Shown: piece by piece, positions 18,203 through 28,194 of the stretch
Position numbering within the stretch: position 1 is the first letter of the stretch
Layout: every line of letters begins with the position of its first letter
From: HXMU1420-13 sp963691715
Lineage (GTDB): Bacteria; Bacteroidota; Rhodothermia; Balneolales; Balneolaceae
NCBI GenBank assembly: GCA_963691715.1
Contig: OY829281.1
Location: forward strand, 3,038,001 to 3,102,000
Reading direction: 5' to 3'
Length of the DNA: 64,000 nucleotides
Program-made: the position numbers and the translations under genes
The notes under the pieces: generated by a model
Database searches by the model: none
Told to the model about the DNA's origin: nothing
The model's input: the letters and a program-made list of their open reading frames with translations, nothing else

Positions 18203-19564
18203 ATGCACGATATCATTCAAGACAATTGGACACCAAATAGCTGGTTAGATAAACCAGTAAGGCAGCTACCAAAGTATCCTAATAAGGAAATATTAGAAGA
18301 AAGCTATAATACTTTAAAGGGATTACCACCATTAGTTACCTCTTGGGAAATCGAGAAGTTAAAAGAAAAGCTTTCGGATGTATCAGCGGGAAAAGCATTT
18401 CTACTTCAAGGCGGTGATTGTGCAGAAAGTTTTAATCTAACACGGTCTGCAAAAATTGTAAATATGGTGAAGGTGCTCCTTCAAACCAGTTTTATTTTAA
18501 TTCATGAAATGGGGGTTCCTGTAGTTCGTTTAGGACGTATAGCAGGTCAATTTGCAAAACCAAGATCAAAAGATTTTGAAAACGTAAATGGCGTTGATAT
18601 CCATAACTATAGAGGCGATTTAATCAATCGTTTTGATCCCAATGCGGATGCACGAACCCCAGATCCAAAGCGATTAGTGGAAGGTTATCATAAGGCCGCA
18701 TTGACACTGAATTTCCTGCGCGCACTTGCTGATGAAGGCTTTGCAGATTTACACCATCCCGAACAGTGGGAATTAAACTTTATGAAGAACAACGATTACT
18801 ATCAAGAATATGAGGCTATGGTAGAATCGATTAAAAAAGCTGTACGCTTTATGGATGCGATAGCACCAGAAAAAGCATCTACTCTTCAAAAAGTTGATTT
18901 ATATACTTCTCATGAAGCACTCAATTTATATTACGAGTCTGCTCAAACAAGACAGGTTCCCCGAAAAAGTGGTTTTTATAATTTAAGCGCACATATGGTT
19001 TGGTTGGGTAATCGAACCCGCGATTTGGATGAAGCACATGTTGAATATCTACGAGGAATTGAAAACCCAATAGGTATTAAGATTGGTCCTCCATATAGTA
19101 TCGAACAAACACTTCGTCTTATCGAAAAATTGAATCCAACCTATGAATCTGGTAAAATAGTTTTGATTTCTAGGTTTGGAAAAGATAAAATTAAAGATGA
19201 GCTCCCCTCTTTGATTAAAGCTGTACGTCGAGCTGGATTTCCGGTTGTTTGGAGTTCTGATCCAATGCATGGCAATACTTTCTCAACATTAAATGACTAC
19301 AAAACTAGAAATTTTGATCATATACTTTCAGAAATAAAATCTGCTTTTGCTATTCACCGAGCAGAAGGTAGTTATCTTGGAAGTGTGCATTTGGAACTAA
19401 CAGGTGATAATGTTACCGAATGTGTTGGCGGGGCGAATGGACTTGTAGAAGCAGATTTAGATATGAATTATGAAACTTTTTGTGATCCGAGATTAAACTA
19501 CGAGCAATCTCTTGAAATGGCTTTTCTAGTAGCAAAAGAATGGAAGCAAAGTTATCTAGTTTAG
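18203..19564 (+). CDS. class II 3-deoxy-7-phosphoheptulonate (DAHP) synthase
   Basis: Condenses phosphoenolpyruvate with erythrose 4-phosphate, the entry step of the shikimate pathway. It matches the plant/Mycobacterium-type class II enzyme rather than AroF/G/H: LLQGGDCAESF (metal-binding Cys73), VRLGRIAGQFAKPRS, HEALNLYYESAQTR, GIKIGPPYS and VVWSSDPMHGNT are all present in order. The length of 453 residues is normal. It stands alone between a divergent promoter region and a strong terminator, so it is probably monocistronic. Confidence 0.95.
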   Translation: MHDIIQDNWTPNSWLDKPVRQLPKYPNKEILEESYNTLKGLPPLVTSWEIEKLKEKLSDVSAGKAFLLQGGDCAESFNLTRSAKIVNMVKVLLQTSFILIHEMGVPVVRLGRIAGQFAKPRSKDFENVNGVDIHNYRGDLINRFDPNADARTPDPKRLVEGYHKAALTLNFLRALADEGFADLHHPEQWELNFMKNNDYYQEYEAMVESIKKAVRFMDAIAPEKASTLQKVDLYTSHEALNLYYESAQTRQVPRKSGFYNLSAHMVWLGNRTRDLDEAHVEYLRGIENPIGIKIGPPYSIEQTLRLIEKLNPTYESGKIVLISRFGKDKIKDELPSLIKAVRRAGFPVVWSSDPMHGNTFSTLNDYKTRNFDHILSEIKSAFAIHRAEGSYLGSVHLELTGDNVTECVGGANGLVEADLDMNYETFCDPRLNYEQSLEMAFLVAKEWKQSYLV

Positions 19565-19603
19565 ATAGATAAAATTATTCGATACACCTATTTTTCTTAT
19601 ACT

Positions 19604-19641
19604 AAAAAGGCATAGCTCATTTCATTAGGTTATGCCTTTTT
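19604..19641. terminator. bidirectional-looking terminator after DAHP synthase
   Basis: An 11-bp perfect inverted repeat AAAAAGGCATA/TATGCCTTTTT with a 16-base loop lies 40 bp after the stop codon. The right arm ends in five T, so it should terminate the plus-strand transcript; the left A run would serve the other direction, but no gene ends there from the right. Confidence 0.8.
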
Positions 19642-19696
19642 AGATTCTGCGTTCTGACAAAACGAGCCTTTCTTGCTGTCTACTCGTCAATGAATC

Positions 19697-19765
19697 GCTG
19701 ACATCATTTCTGGCTGTCAGTAAATGGTATGTAATATATTCATCGAATAATTGCCGAGCTGACAG
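19697..19765. promoter_or_regulatory. repeated GCTGACA motifs upstream of the Hsp20 gene
   Basis: GCTGACA occurs at 19697 and 19758, and its inverse CTGTCAG at 19714, in the 211-bp region before the small heat-shock gene. The copies at 19714 and 19758 form a 7-bp inverted repeat about 38 bp apart. This could be a stress-regulator site, but the spacing is loose. No CIRCE element is present. Confidence 0.25.
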
Positions 19766-19852
19766 GTCTCCCTATTTGCCCAAAAATGGCATTTCCATTG
19801 CTTATTTGATGCTGAATCTGAACAAACTAAAATACAAATAAGAGGTTTAATT

Positions 19853-20281
19853 ATGGCAATTTTAAAATATAAAAGACCAAATATAGATGTTTTTTCAAGA
19901 TCTTTTGATGATCTATTTAATGAGTTTTTCACAAGTACTCCAAATGTAAAGAGAGATGGTTTTATACCAAGTGTGGATATTTCTGAGACAAGTGATCAAT
20001 TTGAATTTTTAGTTGGTCTTCCCGGGCTTGCTAAAGAAGATATTCAAGTTAATCTTGAAAGAGGGCTTCTAACCATATCTGGAGAGCGCAAATTTGAAAA
20101 TGAGGAAAAAGATAAAAACTTCCATCGAATAGAAACTAAATATGGTTCTTTCAATCGTGCGTTCCATCTTCCTGATTCTGTAAATGAAGACAGTATAGTT
20201 GCAAAATACAATAACGGGATCTTAAAGATTACGGTAGAAAAGAATACTGATAAAATGAAGAAGCAGATCGAAATAGCATAA
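19853..20281 (+). CDS. Hsp20/alpha-crystallin family small heat-shock protein
   Basis: ATP-independent chaperone that holds unfolding proteins for later rescue by DnaK/ClpB; clpB lies 2.4 kb downstream. The N-terminal arm has SRSFDDLFNEFF, the alpha-crystallin domain covers about residues 38-140 (VDISETSDQFEFLVGLPGL, then the L9 strand region with YNNGILKITVEK). An AGGAGG-like GAGG is absent; AAGAGGTTT sits about 8 bp before the ATG. The length of 142 residues is typical. It has its own upstream region and terminator. Confidence 0.95.
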   Translation: MAILKYKRPNIDVFSRSFDDLFNEFFTSTPNVKRDGFIPSVDISETSDQFEFLVGLPGLAKEDIQVNLERGLLTISGERKFENEEKDKNFHRIETKYGSFNRAFHLPDSVNEDSIVAKYNNGILKITVEKNTDKMKKQIEIA

Positions 20282-20303
20282 TTTTTCGATTATTAGGTTA
20301 AGT

Positions 20304-20339
20304 AAAGCTGAAGCCAATGATATGGCTTCGGCTTTTTTT
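20304..20339 (+). terminator. intrinsic terminator after Hsp20 gene
   Basis: AAAGCTGAAGCCA pairs with TGGCTTCGGCTTT (one G-T pair) around a six-base loop, followed by a run of T. It lies 23 bp after the stop codon. Confidence 0.85.
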
Positions 20340-20423
20340 AGTTTCAAAATGTAAAGTCAAATACCAACATAGAAATGTCTTGCGTTTACGCATCAATCAA
20401 GAACTAGAATTACTAAATAAATT

Positions 20424-21920
20424 ATGAAATCAAGTATAAAAAATATTTTCGGAGTAGCAGCAGCAATGATCGTAATATTGGGATTTAATGTTGCTACAGA
20501 TATAACAACCATTGAGCTTCCTTTTGTCGAAACCAAAATTGAAACAGCTGAAGAAAAACAGATCACTTCACTCAAAGATTTTAACGATTCAATTGTTGAT
20601 ATTGCACAAAAAACTAACCCAGCTGTTGTTACGATAAATACGGAGAAAACCCAAGAGATACAGACCATAGATCCATTTTCGTTTTTCGGTAATCCATGGG
20701 GTGGTGGAACACAACCCGAAATAAGAGAAAGGACACAACGAGGACTAGGCTCTGGAGTTATAGTATCTGAAGATGGTTACATCCTTACAAATAATCATGT
20801 GATAGAGGGAGTTGATGAAATTAAAATACGCCTATTTAATGATGATGAAATTGATGCCACTCTTATTGGAACTGATCCTCAAACGGATATAGCTGTTTTA
20901 AAAATTGATGGAAAAAATCTCCCCGCATTAGCAATTGGTGATAGCGATGAATCAAAAGTCGGAGCGTTTGTATTAGCAATTGGAAGTCCATTAAGTGAGG
21001 ATTTAGCACACACGGTATCCTTTGGGATTGTAAGTGCTAGAGGAAGAAATATTAAGATAATTCGTAATAGTAGGGGGGATTTCTACGGCTATGAAGACTT
21101 TATACAAACAGATGCCGCTATAAATCCAGGTAACTCTGGCGGTGCATTAATTGATATGGACGGAAAATTAATTGGCATTAATTCTGCTATAGCATCGCGA
21201 TCTGGAGGCAATGATGGAATTGGATTTGCGATTCCTATTAATTTGGCTAAAAGAATTATGGATGATCTAATAGATGACGGAAAAGTCTCAAGAGGTTATC
21301 TTGGAATTGAATTTGGTGGCGAGGTGGATAGAACTATGGCTATGGCCTTGGGATTAGACCAAATAAGAGGTATAATAATAGGTCAAGTAATCGTCAACGG
21401 TCCTTCATATCTTGCAGGTTTACGTAAAGACGATATAGTGGTGAGTATAAACGATCAACCCGTGCGCAAATGGAACGCTTTCCGAACTAAAATTGCCTCA
21501 CTAAAACCTGGTGACAAAGTAAAATTAGGTATTATACGTGGTGACACTGAGCAAAATATCACAGTAGAATTAGGAGAACTTCCAACGCAATTAAATACTG
21601 ATAATAAAGTACTTAAACAAGATTTAGATGAACAAATTGGTTTTACTCCCAGCAATTTAACCGATGATTTAAAAACTCAATTAAATGTAGGAAACGAAAT
21701 TGAAGGTATTGTAGTTAAAGATGTAGAACAGAGTAGCAATGCATTCGAGCGCGGTTTAAGAAATAATGATATCATTAATTCTGTAAAAAGAAAAAATATT
21801 CAAAACGTCTCGGAATTCTACAAAAAAATTGAAGAAGCTATCGAATCAAACGATAAGGCTGTTTTGTTTGAAGTAGAGCGTGAAAATATGAGATTACTTA
21901 TTGCGTTCGAACTTCAATAG
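20424..21920 (+). CDS. DegQ/HtrA (Do-family) periplasmic serine protease
   Basis: Envelope protease that degrades or refolds damaged exported proteins. Its N-terminal membrane or signal segment is at residues 8-22. The trypsin-like domain has the full triad His125 (TNNHVIEG), Asp155 (QTDIAVLKI) and Ser238 (NPGNSGGAL). Two PDZ domains follow, about 285-385 (RGYLGIEFG, GPSYLAGLRKDDI) and 400-490 (NAFERGLRNNDIIN). The length of 498 residues suits DegP/DegQ; which paralogue it is cannot be told. A proline-and-glycine LA-loop is short (FGNPWGGGTQ). It is monocistronic, ending at a strong terminator. Confidence 0.95.
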   Translation: MKSSIKNIFGVAAAMIVILGFNVATDITTIELPFVETKIETAEEKQITSLKDFNDSIVDIAQKTNPAVVTINTEKTQEIQTIDPFSFFGNPWGGGTQPEIRERTQRGLGSGVIVSEDGYILTNNHVIEGVDEIKIRLFNDDEIDATLIGTDPQTDIAVLKIDGKNLPALAIGDSDESKVGAFVLAIGSPLSEDLAHTVSFGIVSARGRNIKIIRNSRGDFYGYEDFIQTDAAINPGNSGGALIDMDGKLIGINSAIASRSGGNDGIGFAIPINLAKRIMDDLIDDGKVSRGYLGIEFGGEVDRTMAMALGLDQIRGIIIGQVIVNGPSYLAGLRKDDIVVSINDQPVRKWNAFRTKIASLKPGDKVKLGIIRGDTEQNITVELGELPTQLNTDNKVLKQDLDEQIGFTPSNLTDDLKTQLNVGNEIEGIVVKDVEQSSNAFERGLRNNDIINSVKRKNIQNVSEFYKKIEEAIESNDKAVLFEVERENMRLLIAFELQ

Positions 21921-21955
21921 AAGTGTTGAAATATTTATTGTACCCCGAAAAAGCC

Positions 21956-21991
21956 AAAGCCAAGAACCTGATTAGTTCTTGGCTTTTTTTT
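21956..21991. terminator. bidirectional intrinsic terminator between protease and CxxC-protein genes
   Basis: A perfect 12-bp stem AAAGCCAAGAAC/GTTCTTGGCTTT with a seven-base loop is followed by eight T. An A-rich left flank lets it also end the minus-strand gene at 22034. The position between convergent genes fits this. Confidence 0.9.
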
Positions 21992-22033
21992 ATCGAATTA
22001 CTGATGTAGATTTTCTAAAACAAAAAAATGAAC

Positions 22034-22606
22034 TTATACGATGAGAAAATCTTTTTTTCTAAAAAAAGGGTTTAAATCTTCTGGGGGCGGGAAATGTTTG
22101 TCCCTAAATTGATTCATCGCATCAATGGTTTGATTACTTAATAGCTGTGAAATTTCATCAAGTGCCTCATCCGAAATAAGAAAAGGAGTTCGATCAAATA
22201 TTGCTTCTTTTCCTTTGCATTGTAAGCATAACTGATACTGATTACATTGATTCTTTCGTTTGCCTGTAATAATGCATTCTTTAATCCATTCATCAATATT
22301 GTAATTTTTATCGCTCATTAATTTACGTAGGCGAGAGAAATTCATATTTTTTTTGAAATATTTATCCATAATAGTGTGTGATTGCTTTGAATATTCATTT
22401 AAAACAGAGGTCATGCAATCGATACACATTGCAAATTCCCAAATTAAATCAAATGAATCTGTTGTAGGATAATTAACAATAGCTTTTTCTATAATATAAT
22501 CCGTATCAATTAGAAGATATGAGTGACATACTAAACACCTATCTATAGGGGCTTTAGTTTCAGTATTATAAAATATTGTGGGTATTTCACGGTGATTATG
22601 CAGCAT
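22034..22606 (-). CDS. CxxC-rich protein of unknown function (190 aa)
   Basis: Three cysteine pairs are visible: CLVCHS (about 24-29), CIDC (about 62-65) and CLQCKG (about 127-132). This is the pattern of a zinc-ribbon or treble-clef fold in a cytoplasmic protein; there is no signal peptide or membrane segment. The C-terminal segment is helix-rich and ends near PPPEDLNPFF. No named family was recognised. It is transcribed away from clpB, with a 91-bp divergent gap, so the two may share a regulatory region. A role in stress response is only a guess from position. Confidence 0.6.
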   Translation of the reverse strand: MLHNHREIPTIFYNTETKAPIDRCLVCHSYLLIDTDYIIEKAIVNYPTTDSFDLIWEFAMCIDCMTSVLNEYSKQSHTIMDKYFKKNMNFSRLRKLMSDKNYNIDEWIKECIITGKRKNQCNQYQLCLQCKGKEAIFDRTPFLISDEALDEISQLLSNQTIDAMNQFRDKHFPPPEDLNPFFRKKDFLIV

Positions 22607-22697
22607 ACCTAAGGATACTGTAAATCCGTCAGAACCTCAATTCGGGCATGGTTTTGGACGATATAAGAACAAATAGTAAAGAGATGATGAGGAAAAA

Positions 22698-25334
22698 ATG
22701 AATCTTAATAAATACACTTTAAAAGCTCAAGAAGTTGTACAAAAGGCCTTAGAATTAGCACAGTCTGGAAATAATCAAGCTATGGAGCCCATTCATATAA
22801 TGAAGGCCTTTTTGTTGGATAATGAAAATATTGTTCACTCTTTGTTCAATAAGTTAGATGCGAATATAGATGGAATAGAAAAAGTAGTTGACATTTCATT
22901 ATCACGTTTACCTAAAGTAGAAGGCGCATCAGTTTCTGGTCAGTATTTGTCACCTCAATTAAAATCAGCATTAGATACAGCTCAAAAAGAAGCCTCAACA
23001 TTAGATGATCAGTATATCAGTAGTGAGCATATATTACTCGGGTTAGTACAAGTAAAGAGTACCATTAGTACAATTTTAAAAGATCAGGGAATAACAAAAG
23101 AAAAAATTCTTAGGGTTTTAACTAATATACGAGGTGGTCATAAAGTTGATGATCCTAATGCAGAAAGTAGATTCGCTTCATTAAATAAATATGCTAGAGA
23201 CTTAAACGAATTAGCTGAAAAAAATAAACTTGATCCAGTGATAGGGCGTGATCAAGAAATTAGAAGAGTAATGCAAATCCTAACTAGGAGAACAAAAAAT
23301 AATCCAGTTTTAATTGGTGAGCCAGGTGTTGGCAAGACGGCTATAGCAGAAGGAATGGCTCTTCGAATAGTTCGTGGGGATGTTCCTGAAGGATTAAAAT
23401 CAAAAAGAATACTAGCACTTGATATGGGAGCGCTAGTTGCAGGAACAAAATTCCGTGGAGAATTCGAAGAACGCTTAAAAGCCGTTGTAAAAGAAGTTAC
23501 AGAATCTGATGGGCAGGTAATTCTTTTCATTGATGAAATTCACACTTTGGTAGGAGCTGGTGCAACAGAAGGAGCAATGGATGCTGCCAATATTCTCAAG
23601 CCAGCATTAGCCCGCGGTGAAATGCATGCAGTTGGTGCAACAACATTAGATGAGTATAGAAAGTACATTGAAAAGGATAAAGCTCTGGAGAGAAGATTAC
23701 AGACCGTTTTAGTCGGTGAGCCAACCATTGAAGATACAGTATCAATTCTTCGAGGATTGCAAGAAAGATATGAGGTTCATCATGGAGTAAGGATTACAGA
23801 TTCGGCCATTGTAGCAGCAGCAGAACTTTCACATAGATATATAGCTGATCGTTTTTTGCCTGACAAAGCCATTGATTTGATTGATGAGGCTGCATCACGA
23901 TTAAGGCTTCAAATTGATTCACTTCCAGAGGAATTAGATGCTATAGAGCGTCAGATTCGACAGTTAGAAATTGAACGTGAAGCCTTGAAAAGAGAAAAAG
24001 ATGAAACAAAAATTAAAGGTATTGAAAAAGAGCTTGCTGACTTAGAAGAAATCCAGAAAGGAATGCGTGTACAATGGGAGAAAGAGAGAGATCTTATACA
24101 AAAAGCACAAGAATTGAAGAAAGCGATTGAAACAACTAGAAATCAGGCAGATAAGGCAGAACGAGAAGGTAATTATGAGAGAGTTGCAGAATTAAGATAT
24201 GGCACAATTACCCAACTTGAGAAAGATTTGCAAGATGCTCAATCTACATTAGATGAAATGCAGAAAAAAAAATCATTACTAAAAGAAGAAGTGGATGCAG
24301 AAGATATAGCTGACATAGTAGCTCGATGGACTGGTATACCAGTTACTAAAATGCTTCAATCGGAAAGAAAAAAACTACTCTTGTTAGAAGAAGAGCTTCA
24401 CAAAAAGGTAATTGGACAGCATAATGCGATTGAAGCAGTGTCACATGCAGTGCGAAGATCCAGAGCAGGTTTACAAGATGGAGACAGACCTATTGGATCA
24501 TTCTTCTTTCTAGGGTCTACTGGCGTTGGTAAAACGGAGTTAGCTAGAACACTCGCAGAATTTTTATTCAATGATACAAATGCCATGATCCGAATTGATA
24601 TGAGTGAATACATGGAAAAACATTCAGTAAGCCGTTTAGTAGGAGCCCCTCCTGGTTATGTTGGATATGACGAAGGAGGCCAACTAACAGAGGCTGCACG
24701 TCGACATCCTTATTCAGTTATTTTGTTAGACGAGATTGAAAAAGCACATCCAGATGTGTTTAATGTGCTACTTCAAGTATTGGATGATGGGCGTTTAACA
24801 GATAATAAAGGAATTACGGTTGATTTCAAGAATACAATTATTATTATGACTAGTAATATTGGTTCTCACCTTATTGTTAATGAGATGGAAAAGTCGGGAG
24901 GGGAGTTGAGTACTGAGCAATATGCTGATTTACAAAATCAACTCATAGATCAATTGAAGCAAACAATTCGTCCAGAATTCTTGAATCGAGTGGATGACAT
25001 TACAGTGTTTCATCCACTTGGCAAACAACATATTCGCGCTATTGTAGATATACAATTGCGACGAGTTCACCAACTCTTAGAAAAGAATAAGGTTAAATTA
25101 TTGATACCTGATTCAGTTAAAGACTGGCTCTCGGAAAAAGGATATGACCCAGTATATGGAGCACGTCCTTTAAAGCGTGTGATTCAACAAAATATTACTA
25201 ATGTATTAGCAACGCAATTAATTATGCGCGACTCAAATATACCTATTGAATTTGAAGCTTCAATTTCGAGCGATAATCAATCAATTACTTTTGCTGAAGT
25301 AGTAAATGATGTTGAGCAGTGGATTGAACCATAA
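22698..25334 (+). CDS. clpB: ATP-dependent disaggregase ClpB
   Basis: Hexameric AAA+ chaperone that threads aggregated proteins for refolding with DnaK. It has an N domain at 1-145, NBD1 Walker A GEPGVGKT (207-214) and Walker B LFIDEIHTL, the long coiled-coil middle domain (about 400-530) that separates ClpB from ClpA/ClpC, and NBD2 Walker A GSTGVGKT (606-613), with a C-terminal small domain. The length of 878 residues is slightly longer than usual but normal. A good ribosome site, GATGAGGA, precedes the ATG. Confidence 0.98.
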   Translation: MNLNKYTLKAQEVVQKALELAQSGNNQAMEPIHIMKAFLLDNENIVHSLFNKLDANIDGIEKVVDISLSRLPKVEGASVSGQYLSPQLKSALDTAQKEASTLDDQYISSEHILLGLVQVKSTISTILKDQGITKEKILRVLTNIRGGHKVDDPNAESRFASLNKYARDLNELAEKNKLDPVIGRDQEIRRVMQILTRRTKNNPVLIGEPGVGKTAIAEGMALRIVRGDVPEGLKSKRILALDMGALVAGTKFRGEFEERLKAVVKEVTESDGQVILFIDEIHTLVGAGATEGAMDAANILKPALARGEMHAVGATTLDEYRKYIEKDKALERRLQTVLVGEPTIEDTVSILRGLQERYEVHHGVRITDSAIVAAAELSHRYIADRFLPDKAIDLIDEAASRLRLQIDSLPEELDAIERQIRQLEIEREALKREKDETKIKGIEKELADLEEIQKGMRVQWEKERDLIQKAQELKKAIETTRNQADKAEREGNYERVAELRYGTITQLEKDLQDAQSTLDEMQKKKSLLKEEVDAEDIADIVARWTGIPVTKMLQSERKKLLLLEEELHKKVIGQHNAIEAVSHAVRRSRAGLQDGDRPIGSFFFLGSTGVGKTELARTLAEFLFNDTNAMIRIDMSEYMEKHSVSRLVGAPPGYVGYDEGGQLTEAARRHPYSVILLDEIEKAHPDVFNVLLQVLDDGRLTDNKGITVDFKNTIIIMTSNIGSHLIVNEMEKSGGELSTEQYADLQNQLIDQLKQTIRPEFLNRVDDITVFHPLGKQHIRAIVDIQLRRVHQLLEKNKVKLLIPDSVKDWLSEKGYDPVYGARPLKRVIQQNITNVLATQLIMRDSNIPIEFEASISSDNQSITFAEVVNDVEQWIEP

Positions 25335-25472
25335 ATTCAATTAAAGTGCATAGAAAGTTTCCAAGATCTAAATCTTAATTTCTTGTAAATAATTTGTATA
25401 CATCAAATTAGAACGTTTAAGAATTAGCTGTATGTGTCGATGTTATAGTAATAACACTATTAAAATATCGAA

Positions 25473-26780
25473 ATGAAAATTACAAGTAAGCGGGATACTC
25501 AAAAACTAATACTAGCACTTTTATTTATTCTCCTTGGAAGTGATCTAAGTGCTTTTCAATCAAATATAGAAATTCATGGGAGTGCTAGAGTTAGAGCAGA
25601 ATCCAAAGTAGATTATAATTTCAAGGATAGCAGCCAAGATTATTTACTATCTCAATTTAGGCTTAATATAAACTGGAAAACTACTTCATGGCTATCGTTA
25701 TTTGTTGAAGGACAAGATGCAAGAATTTTTGGTGAAAGTACTGATGGAGCACCAGGAATCAATAGTAAGGCAATACCTAATATATATGAAGATCAATTTG
25801 ATATTTACAGAGCATATGCAAAATTTGAAGTACTTTTCGGAGATAAAATCGTACAATTAAAGGCTGGACGACAGAAATTTAATTTAGGAGCTAAACGGTT
25901 AGTATCTTCGCTAGAATGGGTAAATACAGCTAGAGTTTGGGATGGAGTAAAGATTACTTTTGGAGATTCAAATAAAAGAATTGCTGATATTTTTATTTCA
26001 AGGTTAGTACCTGTTAAACCTAATAAACTTAATAATCACGACAGAACTACAAGTCGCTATTTTAATAGTTCTTTTAGTGGTGCTTATATTACTGATAAAA
26101 CATTAATACCCAATGTTCAAACTGAATATTACTTACTGTATCGTTCTGAAGATAATGTGGATGATGCCGTTTCTACTGTAGGTGTAAGATTAGAACATAA
26201 AAAATCGGTTATTGATATTAACAGTGAAATTGCGATCCAAGTAGGAAAATACAACGGACTAGATCATTTCGCTCAAATGTTTCACTTTGAGGTAGGTTAT
26301 ACATCTGATTTATGGAGCACGCCTAGAATAAGTACAGCATATAACTTTGGTTCAGGAGATGATGATCCAAACGATGATAAGCACACAACATTTGACAATT
26401 TATATCCATTAAATCATGCCTATTATGGATATATGGATTTATTTGGTTTGCAAAACCTTCACAACTTTGAATTGATTGGTACTGGCAAAATAAATGAAAA
26501 ATTATCATATCGAATTGGTTTTCAATCTTTTTTTCTTGTACAAAAAGAGAGTGATTCATGGTACAATGCTGGATTAAAAGCTTTAAGAACTCCTGATAGC
26601 GAAGTTGAGAATTCACATGTAGGTAATGAGATAGATTTAACATTCACATACAAAATAATGCCGAACTGGACATTAATAGGTGGAGCAAGCACCTTCTTTA
26701 AAGGAGATTATATCAATGAAACAGGTAATTCCGAAGTTAACCCAAATTTTTATTTCTTAATGACGAAATATTCATTTTAA
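25473..26780 (+). CDS. alginate-export-family outer-membrane beta-barrel protein
   Basis: An N-terminal signal sequence (ALLFILLGSDLSAF) is followed by alternating amphipathic strands. The conserved start of the barrel, HGSARVRAESK, and the later KAGRQKFNLGAKRLVSSLEW and NTARVWDGVKI segments match the alginate_export family (AlgE-like porins). The length of 435 residues suits an 18-stranded barrel. Real substrates of such Bacteroidota proteins are often unknown, and no alginate biosynthesis genes are nearby, so export of alginate should not be assumed. It stands alone, 138 bp after clpB. Confidence 0.8.
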   Translation: MKITSKRDTQKLILALLFILLGSDLSAFQSNIEIHGSARVRAESKVDYNFKDSSQDYLLSQFRLNINWKTTSWLSLFVEGQDARIFGESTDGAPGINSKAIPNIYEDQFDIYRAYAKFEVLFGDKIVQLKAGRQKFNLGAKRLVSSLEWVNTARVWDGVKITFGDSNKRIADIFISRLVPVKPNKLNNHDRTTSRYFNSSFSGAYITDKTLIPNVQTEYYLLYRSEDNVDDAVSTVGVRLEHKKSVIDINSEIAIQVGKYNGLDHFAQMFHFEVGYTSDLWSTPRISTAYNFGSGDDDPNDDKHTTFDNLYPLNHAYYGYMDLFGLQNLHNFELIGTGKINEKLSYRIGFQSFFLVQKESDSWYNAGLKALRTPDSEVENSHVGNEIDLTFTYKIMPNWTLIGGASTFFKGDYINETGNSEVNPNFYFLMTKYSF

Positions 26781-27003
26781 ATTGGATTTAACTAGGAAGA
26801 TGTCTAGAATGTATTGAATCAATAATGAATATATAATTCCTTTATATCTTTTTTCTTTAAGTTTTTCATTAATTCAATAGAAGAGCAAAAGCTATAGTAA
26901 CAGAGTAAATTTACATTTAAAAGGTGTATCTATATCTTAAATGCTTACCACAATATTGTATTCTAAGGGGTTAGAACCAATAAATTGGGTTAATTATGAA
27001 AAA

Positions 27004-28107
27004 TTACCCCAGAAGATGTTCAGGATTTAAACCCAATAAATCAGGCACAACATATTTACGCCCTTTACGAATCAATTCGCCATCTAAATAGACATCAGCT
27101 CCTATACAAACTAGGTCCCAATGGATATTAGAAGAGTTCCCATTGGGTGCAATTTCATAATCTTTACCTAAGGTGAGATGGTTCGAGCCATAAATTTTTT
27201 CATCAAATAAGATATCATACATTGGGCTTTCGATTACTGGATTGGTTCCAAAACTGAATTCTCCAAATCTGCGTGCACCTTCGTCCGTGTCTAAAATATC
27301 TTTTAGAGCATCGTTATTGGATGAATCAAAATCGACTACTACACCGTGTTCAACTATGAGTTTAACAAACTCAAATGGTTTTCCCTGATATACGGAGGGA
27401 GCATACGTAATATATCCATTTACCGAATCTAAAATCGGCGAAGTGAATATCTCACCATCTGGAATATTGTGAGAACCAAAACAAGGAACCCAGTTTTGCC
27501 CCTTTACTGAAAATGTAATGTCAGTACCCTCACCTTTTAAGTGAATCATGTCTGTGGCTCTAAGTCTAGCTTCGAGTGGATCCATGGCTTCTTTAAGCTG
27601 AGCGTAATCGACTAAACATGCATTATAATAAAATTCAGTAAATTCACGTGTTGGCATTTTTGCATTCATTGCGAACGAAGGTGAGGGATATCTCATAATA
27701 CACCACTTAGTGTTATTAACGCGTTCTTCAAAATGAACAGGGTGTAAAAAGTGTTTTGAGTAAGCTTCATTAGCGTCTTTACTGGCTAACGAATTCTCAT
27801 AGATATTTTCTGACGCACGGATTCCAATGAATACATCCATTTGCTTCATTTTTGGTAATTGATCTACTTTTGCTTGGTTAGACCAAAAACTATCATCACC
27901 TTTTTGAACCAGTAGCTTTGCAGTTTCAGTATCTTCAATTTGAACAAAAGGATGCGCGCCTTTGTTTCTCAGTTGTTCAACAATAGCTCTTAATAGATTT
28001 ATGCCATTAAGTCCAATCAACTGGACCATTACATTTTCATTCTCTTGAACTTGTGTGCTATGCTCTAAAATTAGAGAAGCCATTTTATAATCGTTATCTG
28101 GAATCAC
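27004..28107 (-). CDS. M29-family aminopeptidase
   Basis: Cytoplasmic metallo-aminopeptidase related to aminopeptidase T/AmpS, which removes N-terminal residues using two metal ions. The typical blocks are present: NIPDGEIFTSP (metal Glu), GEFSFGTNP, the YGSNHLTLGKDY segment and IHWDLVCIG, which supply the remaining Glu/His/Asp ligands. The length of 367 residues is normal. It is on the minus strand, 87 bp downstream of an ABC ATPase gene, so they may be co-transcribed but no functional tie is evident. Confidence 0.88.
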   Translation of the reverse strand: MIPDNDYKMASLILEHSTQVQENENVMVQLIGLNGINLLRAIVEQLRNKGAHPFVQIEDTETAKLLVQKGDDSFWSNQAKVDQLPKMKQMDVFIGIRASENIYENSLASKDANEAYSKHFLHPVHFEERVNNTKWCIMRYPSPSFAMNAKMPTREFTEFYYNACLVDYAQLKEAMDPLEARLRATDMIHLKGEGTDITFSVKGQNWVPCFGSHNIPDGEIFTSPILDSVNGYITYAPSVYQGKPFEFVKLIVEHGVVVDFDSSNNDALKDILDTDEGARRFGEFSFGTNPVIESPMYDILFDEKIYGSNHLTLGKDYEIAPNGNSSNIHWDLVCIGADVYLDGELIRKGRKYVVPDLLGLNPEHLLG

Positions 28108-28194
28108 AATGTCGTTATTTATAATTTACTTTATCATTTAGTATAAAAATAGAAATAATTATCTAACCGATATACCCAAACTTTAAGAGCGAAT

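Noticed and set aside
18117..18250. 43-codon frame starting at ATG 18117, just before the DAHP synthase gene
   Set aside because: It has an AGAGG-like site but no family resemblance and runs into the DAHP gene in another frame. A leader peptide is possible but unsupported, so it was left out.
26323..26643. 106-codon minus-strand frame in the porin gene
   Set aside because: Antisense shadow; no start signal and no protein pattern.
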